NCBI GenBank assembly: GCA_964624235.1
Contig: CAZUXY010000016.1
Location: 11,185 to 75,184 of the forward strand
Length of the DNA: 64,000 nucleotides
Origin: CAZUXY01 sp964624235
Lineage (GTDB): Bacteria; Spirochaetota; UBA4802; UBA5368
Direction of reading: 5' to 3'
Within the stretch, counting starts at the first letter, position 1. The number at the start of each line of letters is the position of its first letter. The position numbers and the translations under genes are program-made. This document shows, piece by piece, positions 16,452 to 25,636 of this stretch. A model generated the notes under the pieces. The model had not been told where the DNA came from. It searched no databases and saw only the letters and a program-made list of their open reading frames with translations.

Positions 16452-17909
16452 TTATTTGTTTTTTTCGTTTCTGTTTTTCATCTCATCGAATTTCTGTTTG
16501 AATAACATACCGAAGTTGCTCCCTTCCTGCTGGGGGGACTGGTCGGAATTCATGAATTGTTCAAATTCCATCCGCTCCTCACGTTTTAATGCGCCTGCCT
16601 CGCTGAGTTTAAGGCGCCGGTTTTCTTTATCGATTTGTTTAACCACCACCTTTACTTCACCCCCGGCACTGTAAGCGTTCTGCAGTTCCATACCCTTCTT
16701 CAATGCGCACTCCTCCCTGGGTATGAACCCGGCCATTCCGTTGGGGAGCCTTGCGTAGATTCCGTTCGCCCGTATCGATTCGATCACCGCCGTGAACAGC
16801 GTATCAGTGATATCCGGTGTTGACTCCTGCCAGGGATCGGGTTCATCGGTTAAAAGCTCAAGGGACATCTTCTTATCAGCGGGATTTATTTCCATAATTC
16901 TGACCATGACCGAATCGCCGACGGCAACCGCGTCTTCCGGTTTGTTCACCCTTTTAACCGGGCTCATTCTGGAAATGGGGATAAAACCTTCGAGCCCGGG
17001 TTCTATCTCAACAAAGGCGCCGTTACGGATTATGTTGGTTACAGTCCCGTTCACCTGCTGACCGGTACTGTATAACGTTATTTTTTCCCAGGGACCGGAC
17101 TCCGTCTGTTTGATGCTGAGAACAATTCTTTTTTCTTTCCAGTTAAGTGTAATGACCCTGGCCGTAATCCTTTCGCCTGGTTTGAAGATATCCAGCGCCG
17201 CATTACGGCTCCACGACACTTCCGTTCTGGGAACAAGTGCCTCCACGCCGTCCAGATCAACAAAGAGTCCGAATTTCTGGACCGAGACGACTGTCCCCGA
17301 CACCGTATCGCCCTCGTGAAGCCCGCTTCTTAGTTCCGCTTCCCGTGCTTCCTGTTTTTCCTGTAACAGCTGACGGCGGGAAAGCACTATATTCCTGCCT
17401 CTTTCGGATACCTGTAGTACCTTGAATGTAAAGGTTCTGTTGAGCATCTCCTCCGGAGCGGGAGGTGACTTTATGTCGATCTGGGAGTGAGGACAAAAGC
17501 ACTCGATACCCGATACCGTCACACGGTACCCTCCGTTGGTCAGTCCGGCGACGGTGCCTTCAACCGGTATATTCTCTCTCCTGGCGTTATCTATAAGTTC
17601 CGGTGCGATAATGCCTCTTCCAATGGCTGAGGTAAGCACGATTTCACCCTTTTTAATTGAGGCAACGTACGCATTTATTACATCTCCCCGGGTAAGGGGC
17701 ATTTGCCCGTTTTCATCCATGAATTCAGTGGCATCTATTATGGCTTCGCTTTTACCTGAAATATCCACAAAGACGGTCTCTGGAGTAATATACACCACTT
17801 TGCCGGTCACCTTGTCGCCGACTGAAAAGTTATCGCCCTTCAGCAGGGACTCTTCAAGCAGTGAGGCGAATTCGGTATTTTTCGGTTCGAGATTGTTGGG
17901 TTCATTCAT
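16452..17909 (-). CDS. S1 RNA-binding repeat protein (ribosomal protein S1-like)
   Basis: The 485-residue protein has about five S1 (OB-fold) repeats, at roughly 28-98, 116-180, 200-270, 285-358 and 372-440. Repeats 3 and 4 are the best preserved (GTVVSVQKFGLFVDLDGVEALVPRTEVSW and GAFVEIEPGLEGFIPISRM). The second carries a cysteine pair (ECFCPHSQ). The C-terminal tail is polar and charged. It may be the ribosomal S1 protein or a paralogue regulating RNA; standard S1 has six repeats and about 550 residues, so the assignment to rpsA itself is open. Confidence 0.82.
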   Translation of the reverse strand: MNEPNNLEPKNTEFASLLEESLLKGDNFSVGDKVTGKVVYITPETVFVDISGKSEAIIDATEFMDENGQMPLTRGDVINAYVASIKKGEIVLTSAIGRGIIAPELIDNARRENIPVEGTVAGLTNGGYRVTVSGIECFCPHSQIDIKSPPAPEEMLNRTFTFKVLQVSERGRNIVLSRRQLLQEKQEAREAELRSGLHEGDTVSGTVVSVQKFGLFVDLDGVEALVPRTEVSWSRNAALDIFKPGERITARVITLNWKEKRIVLSIKQTESGPWEKITLYSTGQQVNGTVTNIIRNGAFVEIEPGLEGFIPISRMSPVKRVNKPEDAVAVGDSVMVRIMEINPADKKMSLELLTDEPDPWQESTPDITDTLFTAVIESIRANGIYARLPNGMAGFIPREECALKKGMELQNAYSAGGEVKVVVKQIDKENRRLKLSEAGALKREERMEFEQFMNSDQSPQQEGSNFGMLFKQKFDEMKNRNEKNK

Positions 17910-18316
17910 GGCAGTTATCCATCAGGAATGCAGGTTGCATTTACCGCGTTTCCGAGTGTGTGGTCTGTGGAATACCCCGGGGTAATCCGCACTTTCGTGG
18001 TTTTACAGAAAGTCTTTCTCCCACTATGGATAATCCTTGCCAAATCATCAGGACTGTCAAATAAATATTTTACCGGAAAACAATATTTCAGAAGGACCGG
18101 TGGTATCGGTCCAGCGGCAGTTGAAAGCAATTTATGCGATGAGTTTCCCGGGGGATATGCACACCTGGATGTGATGATGCCGGTATAATTGAAATATGTG
18201 AATATTTCTGTTGCATAAATGATTATCAGGCAGTACCAACTCTTATTAATGTCGCAATTTCGGTATTGGGTACATTTTTTAAGACGAAGTTTTTTTATTG
18301 TTCAGAGGGGGATGGA
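17910..18316. other. Intergenic region between divergent S1-repeat and osmC-like genes
   Basis: About 400 bases separate the two divergent genes. The part near 18190-18300 is AT-rich and may carry promoters, but I cannot pick clear -35/-10 pairs. Open frames here have no ribosome site and no convincing protein. Confidence 0.3.
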
Positions 18317-18754
18317 ATGAAGGTTTCACTTGTATGGAAGGATAAAATGAAATTTGACGCTCCCAATGGGTCCAAAACAGCCAGTATAATTTTTGACAGC
18401 AGCGATCCGGAAATAGGGGGGGAGGGCAAAGGGCATACTCCAAAGGAAGCTTTTCTGCAGTCCCTTGCGGGATGTTCAGGGATGGATATACTACACATAC
18501 TGGGAAAGATGCGGGCTATGCCTGAAAGGTTTTATATGGAAGTCAGGGGCGATACCGCCGATAAGGACCCCAGGGTGTTTACAGGTATAGAAATGATCTA
18601 TTTTGTCGAGGGGACGACCGAAAAAGATAAACTCCTGAAGGCGGTGAAGCTGTCACAGGAGACCTATTGCAGTCTTTCCATTATGGTTAAGAAGGTGACG
18701 GAATTCAGATATACCGTGATACTTAACGGTGAAGTGATCGGTACTGGTAATTAA
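18317..18754 (+). CDS. OsmC family protein
   Basis: OsmC/Ohr proteins are thiol peroxidases reducing organic hydroperoxides. Two family cysteines are present: Cys53 in LAGCSGMDIL and Cys118 in TYCSLSIMVKK. The length of 145 residues from the ATG at 18317 is normal, and the start follows a strong GAGGGGG ribosome site. An in-frame start at 18266 would add an unconserved extension. It is transcribed alone and probably contributes to oxidative stress defence. Confidence 0.92.
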   Translation: MKVSLVWKDKMKFDAPNGSKTASIIFDSSDPEIGGEGKGHTPKEAFLQSLAGCSGMDILHILGKMRAMPERFYMEVRGDTADKDPRVFTGIEMIYFVEGTTEKDKLLKAVKLSQETYCSLSIMVKKVTEFRYTVILNGEVIGTGN

Positions 18755-18874
18755 AAACCAGGCTCAAATGGTAAAGACTAAGGAAAGCCTGACAGCAGAT
18801 GAAACGACAACCGGTTTATAAACGGGTTGATCAACAATCATAACTTGTATTACAGGTTTTTCCATATAAAGTTA

Positions 18875-18905
18875 TTGACATAAAAATTTTATTAGGGTTT
18901 ATTAT
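18875..18905 (+). promoter_or_regulatory. Possible promoter of the HEAT-repeat gene
   Basis: A perfect TTGACA is followed by TATTAT after 19 bases, about 90 bases before the start codon. The spacing is slightly long. Confidence 0.4.
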
Positions 18906-18995
18906 GAAACAATACAAATATACAGGATTTGCTGACACGTAGTAATCCATCGCTTTTTTGTTACAATATTAAATCTCGCTAAGAATGAGGTTGGT

Positions 18996-19481
18996 ATGAA
19001 AAAGATCTTGTTATCGATGGTTTTAACATTGGCAGTGATGGCCGTGGCCGCGGCACAGGAAGCAGTGAAGGACAAGGGGGCCGAACAGAAGAAAGCGAAA
19101 TCGGTTCAGGAATATATAGCTGATTTATCGAGTAACGATGAAGGAAAAATTGTTGCCGCCGCGGATTATCTTGGAGGCGAGAAAGAGAAAACGGCTGTTC
19201 CTCAGCTTATTAATCTCCTGAAGAACGACGACCGTCCAAAGGTCAGAGTTTATGCCTCCATTGCACTGGGGCTAATCGGCGATGAAAGTTCCGTTGAAAC
19301 ATTGAATGCCGCGCTTTTAAACGACTCCAGCGCCGATGTGAGATATTCCGCCGTGCTCGCCATTTCAAGGATAGGTTCGACAAAATCGATCGATGCATTG
19401 AAAGCGGCTAAAGAGAAGGAAACAGATCCCTATATAAAGGACTATTTAACGAAGATGGAGGCAAAGTTTAAAAAGAAATAA
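18996..19481 (+). CDS. Secreted HEAT-repeat protein
   Basis: The 161-residue protein begins with a clear signal peptide (MKKILLSMVLTLAVMAVAAAQ). The mature part has about three HEAT/PBS-lyase-type helical repeats, for example PQLINLLKNDDRPKVRVYASIALGLIGD as the clearest unit. Such repeats bind other proteins and have no catalytic function of their own. It is probably periplasmic. It is a single-gene transcript with its own terminator. Confidence 0.85.
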   Translation: MKKILLSMVLTLAVMAVAAAQEAVKDKGAEQKKAKSVQEYIADLSSNDEGKIVAAADYLGGEKEKTAVPQLINLLKNDDRPKVRVYASIALGLIGDESSVETLNAALLNDSSADVRYSAVLAISRIGSTKSIDALKAAKEKETDPYIKDYLTKMEAKFKKK

Positions 19482-19537
19482 TATCTACTATTCCTTTTTA
19501 ACTGCTGACAGACAGACCGGCTGTCCAGATCGAAAAG

Positions 19538-19570
19538 AGCATGCGTTTCCGAAAGAATGCATGCTTTTTT
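19538..19570 (+). terminator. Terminator after the HEAT-repeat gene
   Basis: AGCATGC and GCATGCT arms enclose a partly paired loop, and the 3' arm runs into six T residues. Confidence 0.75.
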
Positions 19571-19720
19571 GTATTCCATACGACATAAACTTGACAATTA
19601 TTCCCATCTGGAGTTGTCTGTATTTTTACATTGTGTTCAGGCAATACTCGTGAAGATAATGCATTGAGTAGGTCTGGATGCGATGTGGAACCGATTGCTT
19701 GCGGGGGGAAGCGACCGAAG

Positions 19721-20527
19721 GTGGGAAATACAGACATAAAATACCTGGTATTTGACGTGGAGTCGGTTCCGGATACCAGACTTATAAAAAAGGTTAAATA
19801 TCCGGGAATGGATATCGATGACCTGAATGCGGTTAAAAAGTTCCAGGAAGAGATCCTGACCAACTCCGGTGGAACAAGTTACTTCATTCCGGTTACTTTT
19901 CAATTTCCCGTGGCGGTTTGTGTGGCAAAGATCAGGGAAGACCTGACGCTGGACGATGTGGTTCTGCTCGATGAGCCCCAGTTCAGATGCAGGGAAATGG
20001 TAAGGCTGTTCTGGCACGGAGTGGAAAGCATCTACAGTGAGGCCGCGCTTGTTACCTTTAACGGCCGGGGTTTTGATATACCCCTGCTCGAGATGATGGC
20101 ATTCAGATACGGATTTCACACCAAGCGGCATTTAAGGGACAAGTTCGGAACGCGGTACCGTTTCGGCACAAAACACATAGATTTGCATGACTGGCTTTCA
20201 AACTTCAGTGCCGTAAAAATGCAGGGTGGGCTAAACCTGCTGGCGAAGGTGCTGGGGAAACCGGGTAAAATGGAAACAACCGGCGATGAGGTCTATGATA
20301 TGTACCTGCAGGGTAAAGTAAGGGAAATTAATGATTACTGCAGCTTTGATGTACTGGACACCTATTTCGTATTTTTAAGGAGTCGTGTGTTGCTGGGTGA
20401 AATCTCGATACAGAAAGAACAGGATATTGTTAAAAAGGCCTGGCAGTATGTCAGCGAGAACCAGGAGCGCTTCCCCGCGTTCAAGAACTACCTGGAAAAC
20501 TGGGGGGACTGGGACCCCTGGCCATGA
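19721..20527 (+). CDS. PolB-like 3'-5' exonuclease
   Basis: This matches the stand-alone exonucleases related to the proofreading domain of B-family DNA polymerases. The DEDD motifs are visible: FDVES (Exo I), VTFNGRGFDIPLL (Exo II) and DYCSFDVLDTY (Exo III). I chose the GTG at 19721 because residues just after it begin the conserved domain and GGGGGAAG lies upstream. A longer frame from 19631 has no conserved sequence. TTGACA at 19591 may be part of its promoter. The role is probably DNA repair or RNA processing. Confidence 0.85.
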   Translation: MGNTDIKYLVFDVESVPDTRLIKKVKYPGMDIDDLNAVKKFQEEILTNSGGTSYFIPVTFQFPVAVCVAKIREDLTLDDVVLLDEPQFRCREMVRLFWHGVESIYSEAALVTFNGRGFDIPLLEMMAFRYGFHTKRHLRDKFGTRYRFGTKHIDLHDWLSNFSAVKMQGGLNLLAKVLGKPGKMETTGDEVYDMYLQGKVREINDYCSFDVLDTYFVFLRSRVLLGEISIQKEQDIVKKAWQYVSENQERFPAFKNYLENWGDWDPWP

Positions 20528-20528
20528 G

Positions 20529-20550
20529 CGCCGGTTGCGGTGGTTTTTTT
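20529..20550 (+). terminator. Terminator after the exonuclease gene
   Basis: A 5-bp stem (CGCCG/CGGTG with one G-U pair, loop GTTG) is followed within one base by seven T residues. Confidence 0.5.
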
Positions 20551-20615
20551 ACCGGATTATCCTTCCAGGAAACAACCATCACCGTTGGAAATCACATTTA
20601 TGGCATGGTGTGACT

Positions 20616-22277
20616 TCAGCTTTCGAATACTGCTCCTCTGTCGGCTGAGGAAACAAGTCCGGCATAGCGGGCCATGTACCCGGTTGATATATTCGGCTTT
20701 GGGGCCTTCCATGCCCTGAGCCTTTTCTCAATGATCTCCTGTGACAGCTTGACGTTCAATTTTTTCGCCGGTACATCTATTTCGATGATATCTCCATCCT
20801 GGACTATGGCGATCGGACCACCGGAGGCGGCCTCGGGGGAAACATGTCCTATCGACGAACCCCTCGTGGCGCCGGAGAATCTGCCGTCGGTAATAAGGGC
20901 CACTTCTTTGTCCAGCCCCATCCCTGCAATGACTGAGGTCGGGGTAAGCATTTCCCTCATGCCGGGGCCTCCTTTGGGGCCTTCATATATGATGACGATA
21001 ACATCACCTTTTTTGATCTTTCCCCCCATAATGGCTTTTATCGCAGTCTCCTCCGATGTGTAGACCTTTGCAGGCCCACTGTGCCGCAGCATGGACGGAT
21101 CAACCGCGGCCTGTTTCACTATGCATCCGTCGGGTGCAATGTTGCCGGTAAGTACCGCGAGACCGCCGTCGGCATGAACCGGTTTGCTGACGGGTCGTAT
21201 CACCGAACGGTCGAGAATCTCTTTCCCTTTCAGTGTATGTTGAAGCGTCCCGCCGGAAACGGTGAGGCATCCGCCGTGTATTAGTTTATGCTTCATGAGC
21301 TCGTTCATTACGGCGGGTATTCCGCCCGCACGGTGAAGGTCCTCAAGATGGTGGGGACCCGACGGAGAAAGCGTACAGAGATGAGGAGTACGTTTTGATA
21401 TGGGATTGATGTCTTTAAGAGTAAGCTCTATGCCGGCATAATGCGCGATCGCGGGAATGTGGAGCGCGGTGTTCGAGGAACCGCCGATGGCCATATCAAC
21501 GGCCAATGCATTTTCAATAGCTTTTTGAGTGATGATCTTCCGCGCCGTTGTCCCTTTTTGCACCAGTTCAATGATCTTTTTTCCCGTTTCCTTCGCGAGT
21601 CGTATACGATCGGCCATTACCGCCGGGATCGTACCGTTGTAGGGGAGGGCCATTCCGAGGGCTTCGGTCAGACAGTTCATGGAATTCGCGGTAAACAGCC
21701 CGGCGCAAGAACCGGCACCCGGACAGGCGGCACACTCGATCTGGTAGAGTTCATCCATGGAAATGGTCTTTTTTGCGGCTTTGCCCACGGCTTCGAATAC
21801 CGTCGACACGGAAACCTTGCCGCCTCTGTATTCACCCGCAAGCATTGGACCGCCGCTGATAACAATCGACGGTATGTCGAGCCTTGCCGCCGCGATAAGC
21901 ATGCCGGGTATGATCTTGTCGCAGTTGGGGACCATCACGATTCCGTCGAAAGGATGTCCCATGGCCATTATCTCGATGGAATCGGCTATAAGTTCCCGTG
22001 AACCCAGGGAATACTTCATGCCTATATGGTTCATCGCGATGCCGTCGCATACACCGATGGTGGAAAACTCTAAAGGAGTACCGCCGGCTGCAAGGATTCC
22101 CTTTTTGACCGCATCGACTATATTGTTTAAATGTATGTGTCCGGGAATTATTTCATTTGCCGAGTTCGCAATACCTATTATTGGTTTGGATATTTCCTCA
22201 TCGCTAAGGCCGGCGGCCTTGAACAACGACCGGTGCGGCGCTTTTTCGATCCCTTTTTTCATTTTATCGCTGCGCAT
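20616..22277 (-). CDS. ilvD: Dihydroxy-acid dehydratase
   Basis: This iron-sulfur enzyme makes the 2-keto acids that precede valine, isoleucine and pantothenate. Cluster cysteines are visible in PNCDKIIPG and in ECAACPGAGSCAG. The start is the ATG at 22277, preceded by AAGGAG; a longer frame begins with unconserved sequence. The 553 residues match the usual length. No other ilv gene is adjacent, but ilvE lies about 4 kb away on the other strand. The window gives no sign of an oxygen-stable variant. Confidence 0.97.
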   Translation of the reverse strand: MRSDKMKKGIEKAPHRSLFKAAGLSDEEISKPIIGIANSANEIIPGHIHLNNIVDAVKKGILAAGGTPLEFSTIGVCDGIAMNHIGMKYSLGSRELIADSIEIMAMGHPFDGIVMVPNCDKIIPGMLIAAARLDIPSIVISGGPMLAGEYRGGKVSVSTVFEAVGKAAKKTISMDELYQIECAACPGAGSCAGLFTANSMNCLTEALGMALPYNGTIPAVMADRIRLAKETGKKIIELVQKGTTARKIITQKAIENALAVDMAIGGSSNTALHIPAIAHYAGIELTLKDINPISKRTPHLCTLSPSGPHHLEDLHRAGGIPAVMNELMKHKLIHGGCLTVSGGTLQHTLKGKEILDRSVIRPVSKPVHADGGLAVLTGNIAPDGCIVKQAAVDPSMLRHSGPAKVYTSEETAIKAIMGGKIKKGDVIVIIYEGPKGGPGMREMLTPTSVIAGMGLDKEVALITDGRFSGATRGSSIGHVSPEAASGGPIAIVQDGDIIEIDVPAKKLNVKLSQEIIEKRLRAWKAPKPNISTGYMARYAGLVSSADRGAVFES

Positions 22278-22349
22278 AATAAAAAACTCCTTATGAAATT
22301 CGATGATGGCAGGCCATTGGTATTGGGAAAACCGTATGGCCTGATCCAA

Positions 22350-22637
22350 TTCTGTACTGATGTTGGATGTTCAAAAATATAAGCGCGTTCACTAGGAGTA
22401 TGTCAAGATAAATATTCAATTTCAAGAATGTGTTTTTATTCTTTAGCAACTCCACACATCAACCAGTTGTTGCAGATGTGATACACGTGTTGCCGGATTG
22501 AGATATACTGATAACTAATTGTATATAGAATCATATAAGGATAATAATACCATTGATGATATCAGGGGTTTCGTTCAATTAATCTATCACTCTGGAACGG
22601 ATCATGCGTAATTAATTTATATACTAAGGCGAAGAAA
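22350..22637. other. Intergenic region between ilvD and the 45-residue gene
   Basis: AT-rich sequence that should hold the promoters of both divergent genes. TTGAGA near 22498 could be a -35 box for the small gene. Nothing else is clear. Confidence 0.25.
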
Positions 22638-22775
22638 ATGAATTTCACTTTTACTGAAATATTTTTTACTTTCTGGGCGTCCGCGCTGCTGTGGGTGATG
22701 ATGGAGTTTCTATTCCGCAGAATCCAGAAACATCAGAACAGAAGCGGGATGCATCAACGTAATCTGCATGATTAA
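22638..22775 (+). CDS. Small single-pass membrane protein, 45 residues
   Basis: The ORF begins at an ATG eight bases after AAGG. One transmembrane helix (about residues 7-26, FFTFWASALLWVMMEFLF core) is followed by a basic, hydrophilic tail ending near NLHD, so an N-out/C-in topology is expected. A strong intrinsic terminator follows about 50 bases later, which argues for a real transcript. I do not recognise the family. It could be an accessory subunit of a larger membrane complex. Confidence 0.5.
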   Translation: MNFTFTEIFFTFWASALLWVMMEFLFRRIQKHQNRSGMHQRNLHD

Positions 22776-22823
22776 TCGCGGATTAAACCTCTGGCTGCTT
22801 CATAACAATTAATCTCTCAACAT

Positions 22824-22846
22824 GCCGGTTCCCACCGGCTTTTTTT
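22824..22846 (+). terminator. Strong terminator after the small membrane protein
   Basis: GCCGGT and ACCGGC arms enclose TCCC and are followed directly by seven T residues. Confidence 0.85.
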
Positions 22847-23027
22847 ATCCTCAATCACGATAATTTTCCGATAGTGTATGCGGTTTCAAGGGATGACCGA
22901 AAAGGCTGGTGTTCATCTGAAATGTGTGATTTGGTAACATGGCAGGGATTGTTTAAAGTACTTGCATTTTTAATAAAAGCGAAATCAGACTGAAAATACA
23001 GTATAGAAACGAAAAAACGCTATTCCC

Positions 23028-23432
23028 ATGACAGCTTCCGGAAAATCATTCAGACTGGTACTTTACCTGTCCGCGATATTGGCGGTCATTACCGCGCAGC
23101 GTATAACCGCACAGGAGTACGAGAAGGTGTTGCTGTCTGAAATAGCGGATAACGTCTCATCGTATAAGAATAAGACCGTGACCCTGCGCCTGAGACTGAA
23201 ATACATCGACCGGGTTTTCAATAGAATTGTTTTTTATGACCGAAAGAACACCGATATCATCTTCGATATTGAAAAGATGAAAGACAGAAAGGAGTTTATG
23301 AAGGAAAGCCTCAACCTGCATCCGGGAATGGAATACCTGGTTCGTTTCACGGTGACTGATATCGGAAGCCTGGGACTGGTTATCGGAGATCTGACGGGAT
23401 TTACGCCTGTAGCACTGATGAAAATTCCCTGA
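23028..23432 (+). CDS. Secreted hypothetical protein
   Basis: The 134-residue product begins with a signal peptide (LVLYLSAILAVITAQ). The mature part alternates short strands (VTLRLRLKYIDRVFNRIVFYD and later VRFTVTDIGSLGLVIGDLTGF), which suggests a small OB-like beta barrel. I do not recognise a named family. It stands alone and is probably periplasmic. Confidence 0.65.
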   Translation: MTASGKSFRLVLYLSAILAVITAQRITAQEYEKVLLSEIADNVSSYKNKTVTLRLRLKYIDRVFNRIVFYDRKNTDIIFDIEKMKDRKEFMKESLNLHPGMEYLVRFTVTDIGSLGLVIGDLTGFTPVALMKIP

Positions 23433-23590
23433 GCCTGGAATGAAAAAATATACGAAAGGCAGAATAGCTGGGCGGCTATCCTGCCTTCCATATAGATCAT
23501 TATGTTACGCGCAGTGCCAAGATTTTAATATAGTAACTAATCGGGAGGGAAATTACTATATCAAACCTTGTGATCTTTTTATCGGTAGAA

Positions 23591-23628
23591 CGGGGAAAAA
23601 TCTTTAGTATTTTTTAAAATTTTTCCCG
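23591..23628. repeat. Long AT-rich inverted repeat upstream of the OmpA lipoprotein promoter
   Basis: GGGAAAAAT (23593-23601) and ATTTTTCCC (23619-23627) are perfect complements, and inner TTTA/TAAA pairs extend the stem. No clean T-run follows. It may end transcription from the left or be a protein-binding site about 50 bases before the next promoter. Confidence 0.45.
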
Positions 23629-23674
23629 ATTTCCTGGTTTTTACAAACATGAAAATTTTTTATTATTTTTATAG

Positions 23675-23703
23675 TTGACATGACTGTTTTTCGTTCTTAA
23701 AAT
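23675..23703 (+). promoter_or_regulatory. Consensus promoter of the OmpA-type lipoprotein
   Basis: TTGACA and TAAAAT are separated by exactly 17 bases. The predicted leader is about 55 bases. Confidence 0.75.
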
Positions 23704-23765
23704 CTGTGTTGGAAATTGTATAATGCTTATGCAAATTTTAACACAAAAATGAGGTGATACATAAT

Positions 23766-24266
23766 ATGAGAAAAACCACTATAATCCTTTTAGCCGTTTC
23801 TGTTGCGTTTATGTTTGCCTGTGGAACCGAGCAGGTGAAAAAACAGGATGTTTCAGATCCAAATGTCGCTATTGTTTCGACCTCAAACGAACAACTGGCA
23901 AAGATCCCTGTTACCGGATTTGACTATAAAAGTTCAAAGGTACCGGCCCAGAAATGGGACTTGTGGGCAAAGGCCTCGGCTCCTGTGGTTAAAGGTATTA
24001 TCGATAAGCTTCCTGAAGGTTATGTTCTACAGGTAACGGGACATGCGGATGCGCGCGGTCCTGAAGAACCGACCGGAAACAAACCCGGAAACATTAAAAT
24101 TTCCACTGATCGTGCGGCCGCGGTATATAATGCATTGAAACGACAGGGGATATCCTCTCCGAAGATGACCTACAAAGGCGTTGGATCTTCCGAGCTGCTG
24201 GAAGGGGTTGACCCGAAAGATCCCAAGCAGAGACGGGTAAGCTTCAAGGTTCTGCCGAAACAGTAA
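23766..24266 (+). CDS. OmpA-family lipoprotein
   Basis: The start is the ATG at 23766, preceded by GAGGTG. A lipoprotein signal peptide ends in FMFAC, so the mature chain begins at a lipidated cysteine. Residues about 70-160 match the OmpA C-terminal peptidoglycan-binding domain, with VTGHADARGPEE, STDRAAAVYNALKRQG and KQRRVSFKV. The protein probably links the outer membrane to peptidoglycan, as Pal does. tol genes are not nearby. It has its own strong promoter and terminator. Confidence 0.9.
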   Translation: MRKTTIILLAVSVAFMFACGTEQVKKQDVSDPNVAIVSTSNEQLAKIPVTGFDYKSSKVPAQKWDLWAKASAPVVKGIIDKLPEGYVLQVTGHADARGPEEPTGNKPGNIKISTDRAAAVYNALKRQGISSPKMTYKGVGSSELLEGVDPKDPKQRRVSFKVLPKQ

Positions 24267-24377
24267 GGACGGGTTCTGCCGTGTTATAGTATCAGGTTGT
24301 TCGGCTGGCGGAATTTAGCGAGACGACCCAGATACCTGTTAGTGAATGATCTTCATTTGATTGGAATAGTGTTAAAT

Positions 24378-24406
24378 ACGAAAAGCCGGGTTAGCCGGCT
24401 TTTCGT
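24378..24406 (+). terminator. Terminator after the OmpA-family lipoprotein
   Basis: Perfect 12-base arms (ACGAAAAGCCGG and its complement) surround a GTTAG loop; the four T residues lie inside the 3' arm. The symmetry may let it work in both directions. Confidence 0.75.
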
Positions 24407-24410
24407 GTTT

Positions 24411-24700
24411 AACGCACTACCGATATGGAAAATAGCTTAGCAGAGAGTAAGGAAGAAGTAGAGATTTATAAATTGTAATTTAATCTGATGTAAAATACTC
24501 TATAATGAAGTTTTTTAAAAACGGTAAATTGGGTCTGGATAAGTTAAGCGAAGGTTCTAATGATCTTTCATTCTTGAAATGCTCACCCGGGTTTTTTCAG
24601 GGATTGCCGTAATCAATGTTGTGTATCGATAGGTTGGTTTGCGAATTCATGGTACCCCATATTCTACAGAAGAAGTGACATCGGTATTTCCGGATTATTC
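24411..24700. other. Intergenic region before rsgA
   Basis: About 290 bases with no gene. A TATAAT at 24501-24506 could be a -10 box, but no good -35 lies 16-18 bases before it. Nothing else is evident. Confidence 0.25.
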
Positions 24701-25636
24701 ATGAAGGACAGGAAAGGAGTAATTGTTAAAGTATTCGGTCTTTATTCTACAGTCCTTTATGAGGGTGAAAGGATAAACTGTGTTCTGCGCGGTAAAATGC
24801 GCATGAATAAAAATACAGAAAGATACAGCAACCCTCTGGCAGTGGGGGACAGGGTCCTGTTTTCCTTGCAGAATGACGGTTGCGGAGTCATCAGTAAAGT
24901 CATGGAAAGGGAAAACATTTTTTCGAGGAAGGAAAAAGGGAAGAACAAGAAAGAAGATGTTATTGCCGCCAACCTGGACCAGATTATAGTCATAATGTCG
25001 TTCAAAAAACCAAAACTCAATCTCCGTTTCATGGATCGAATTTACGTTCGCGGTGCCAGCGGAGGCATACCGGTGCATCTGTGCATCAACAAGGTCGACC
25101 TTGCCCAAAAGGATATGATTACCGATGTGAAGGAATACTATAAGGACACAGACGTGGAACTGTCCATAGTAAGCGCTCATACAGGGTATGGAATGGATGA
25201 TTTCCGCGCACTCATACATGGACATGTTTCGCTGCTGGTCGGCAATTCGGGCGTCGGTAAAACCAGTCTCCTGAAGTATCTTTACCCTGATCTGGATCTG
25301 CGCATAAGGGATGTTTCTGAAAGTACGGGTAAGGGGAGGCACACCACGACGAATGTGGAAATGGTCTATTATGCCGACGGTACCTCGATTATCGATACGC
25401 CGGGGCTCAGGGAATTCGGACTGATGGACATCGATCCTAACCTTATGGGGAACCTTTACTATGAATACGGCAGGCTGGGTGAAAAATGTTCTTTCAGTCC
25501 CTGCACGCACGATCACGAACCCGGCTGCGAAATCAAGAAGAGGGTTGAAAAAGGAAGAATGAACAGTGACCGCTATATCTCATACCTGAATATCCTATAT
25601 TCGCTGAAAGAGTCCCATAACCGGAAATATAAATGA
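24701..25636 (+). CDS. rsgA: Ribosome small subunit-dependent GTPase RsgA
   Basis: This circularly permuted GTPase checks late 30S subunit maturation. The N-terminal OB fold is followed by the permuted G motifs in the order NKVD, GNSGVGKTSLLKYL, then DTPGLREFG. A C-terminal zinc-finger region follows with CSFSPCTHDHEPGCEIK. The length of 311 residues is normal. Its stop overlaps the ATG of the ABC ATPase gene (ATGA), suggesting co-translation. Confidence 0.96.
   Translation: MKDRKGVIVKVFGLYSTVLYEGERINCVLRGKMRMNKNTERYSNPLAVGDRVLFSLQNDGCGVISKVMERENIFSRKEKGKNKKEDVIAANLDQIIVIMSFKKPKLNLRFMDRIYVRGASGGIPVHLCINKVDLAQKDMITDVKEYYKDTDVELSIVSAHTGYGMDDFRALIHGHVSLLVGNSGVGKTSLLKYLYPDLDLRIRDVSESTGKGRHTTTNVEMVYYADGTSIIDTPGLREFGLMDIDPNLMGNLYYEYGRLGEKCSFSPCTHDHEPGCEIKKRVEKGRMNSDRYISYLNILYSLKESHNRKYK

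Noticed and set aside
21441..22001. Open frame of 186 codons on the plus strand
   Set aside because: Antisense to ilvD; histidine- and arginine-rich shadow with no family similarity.
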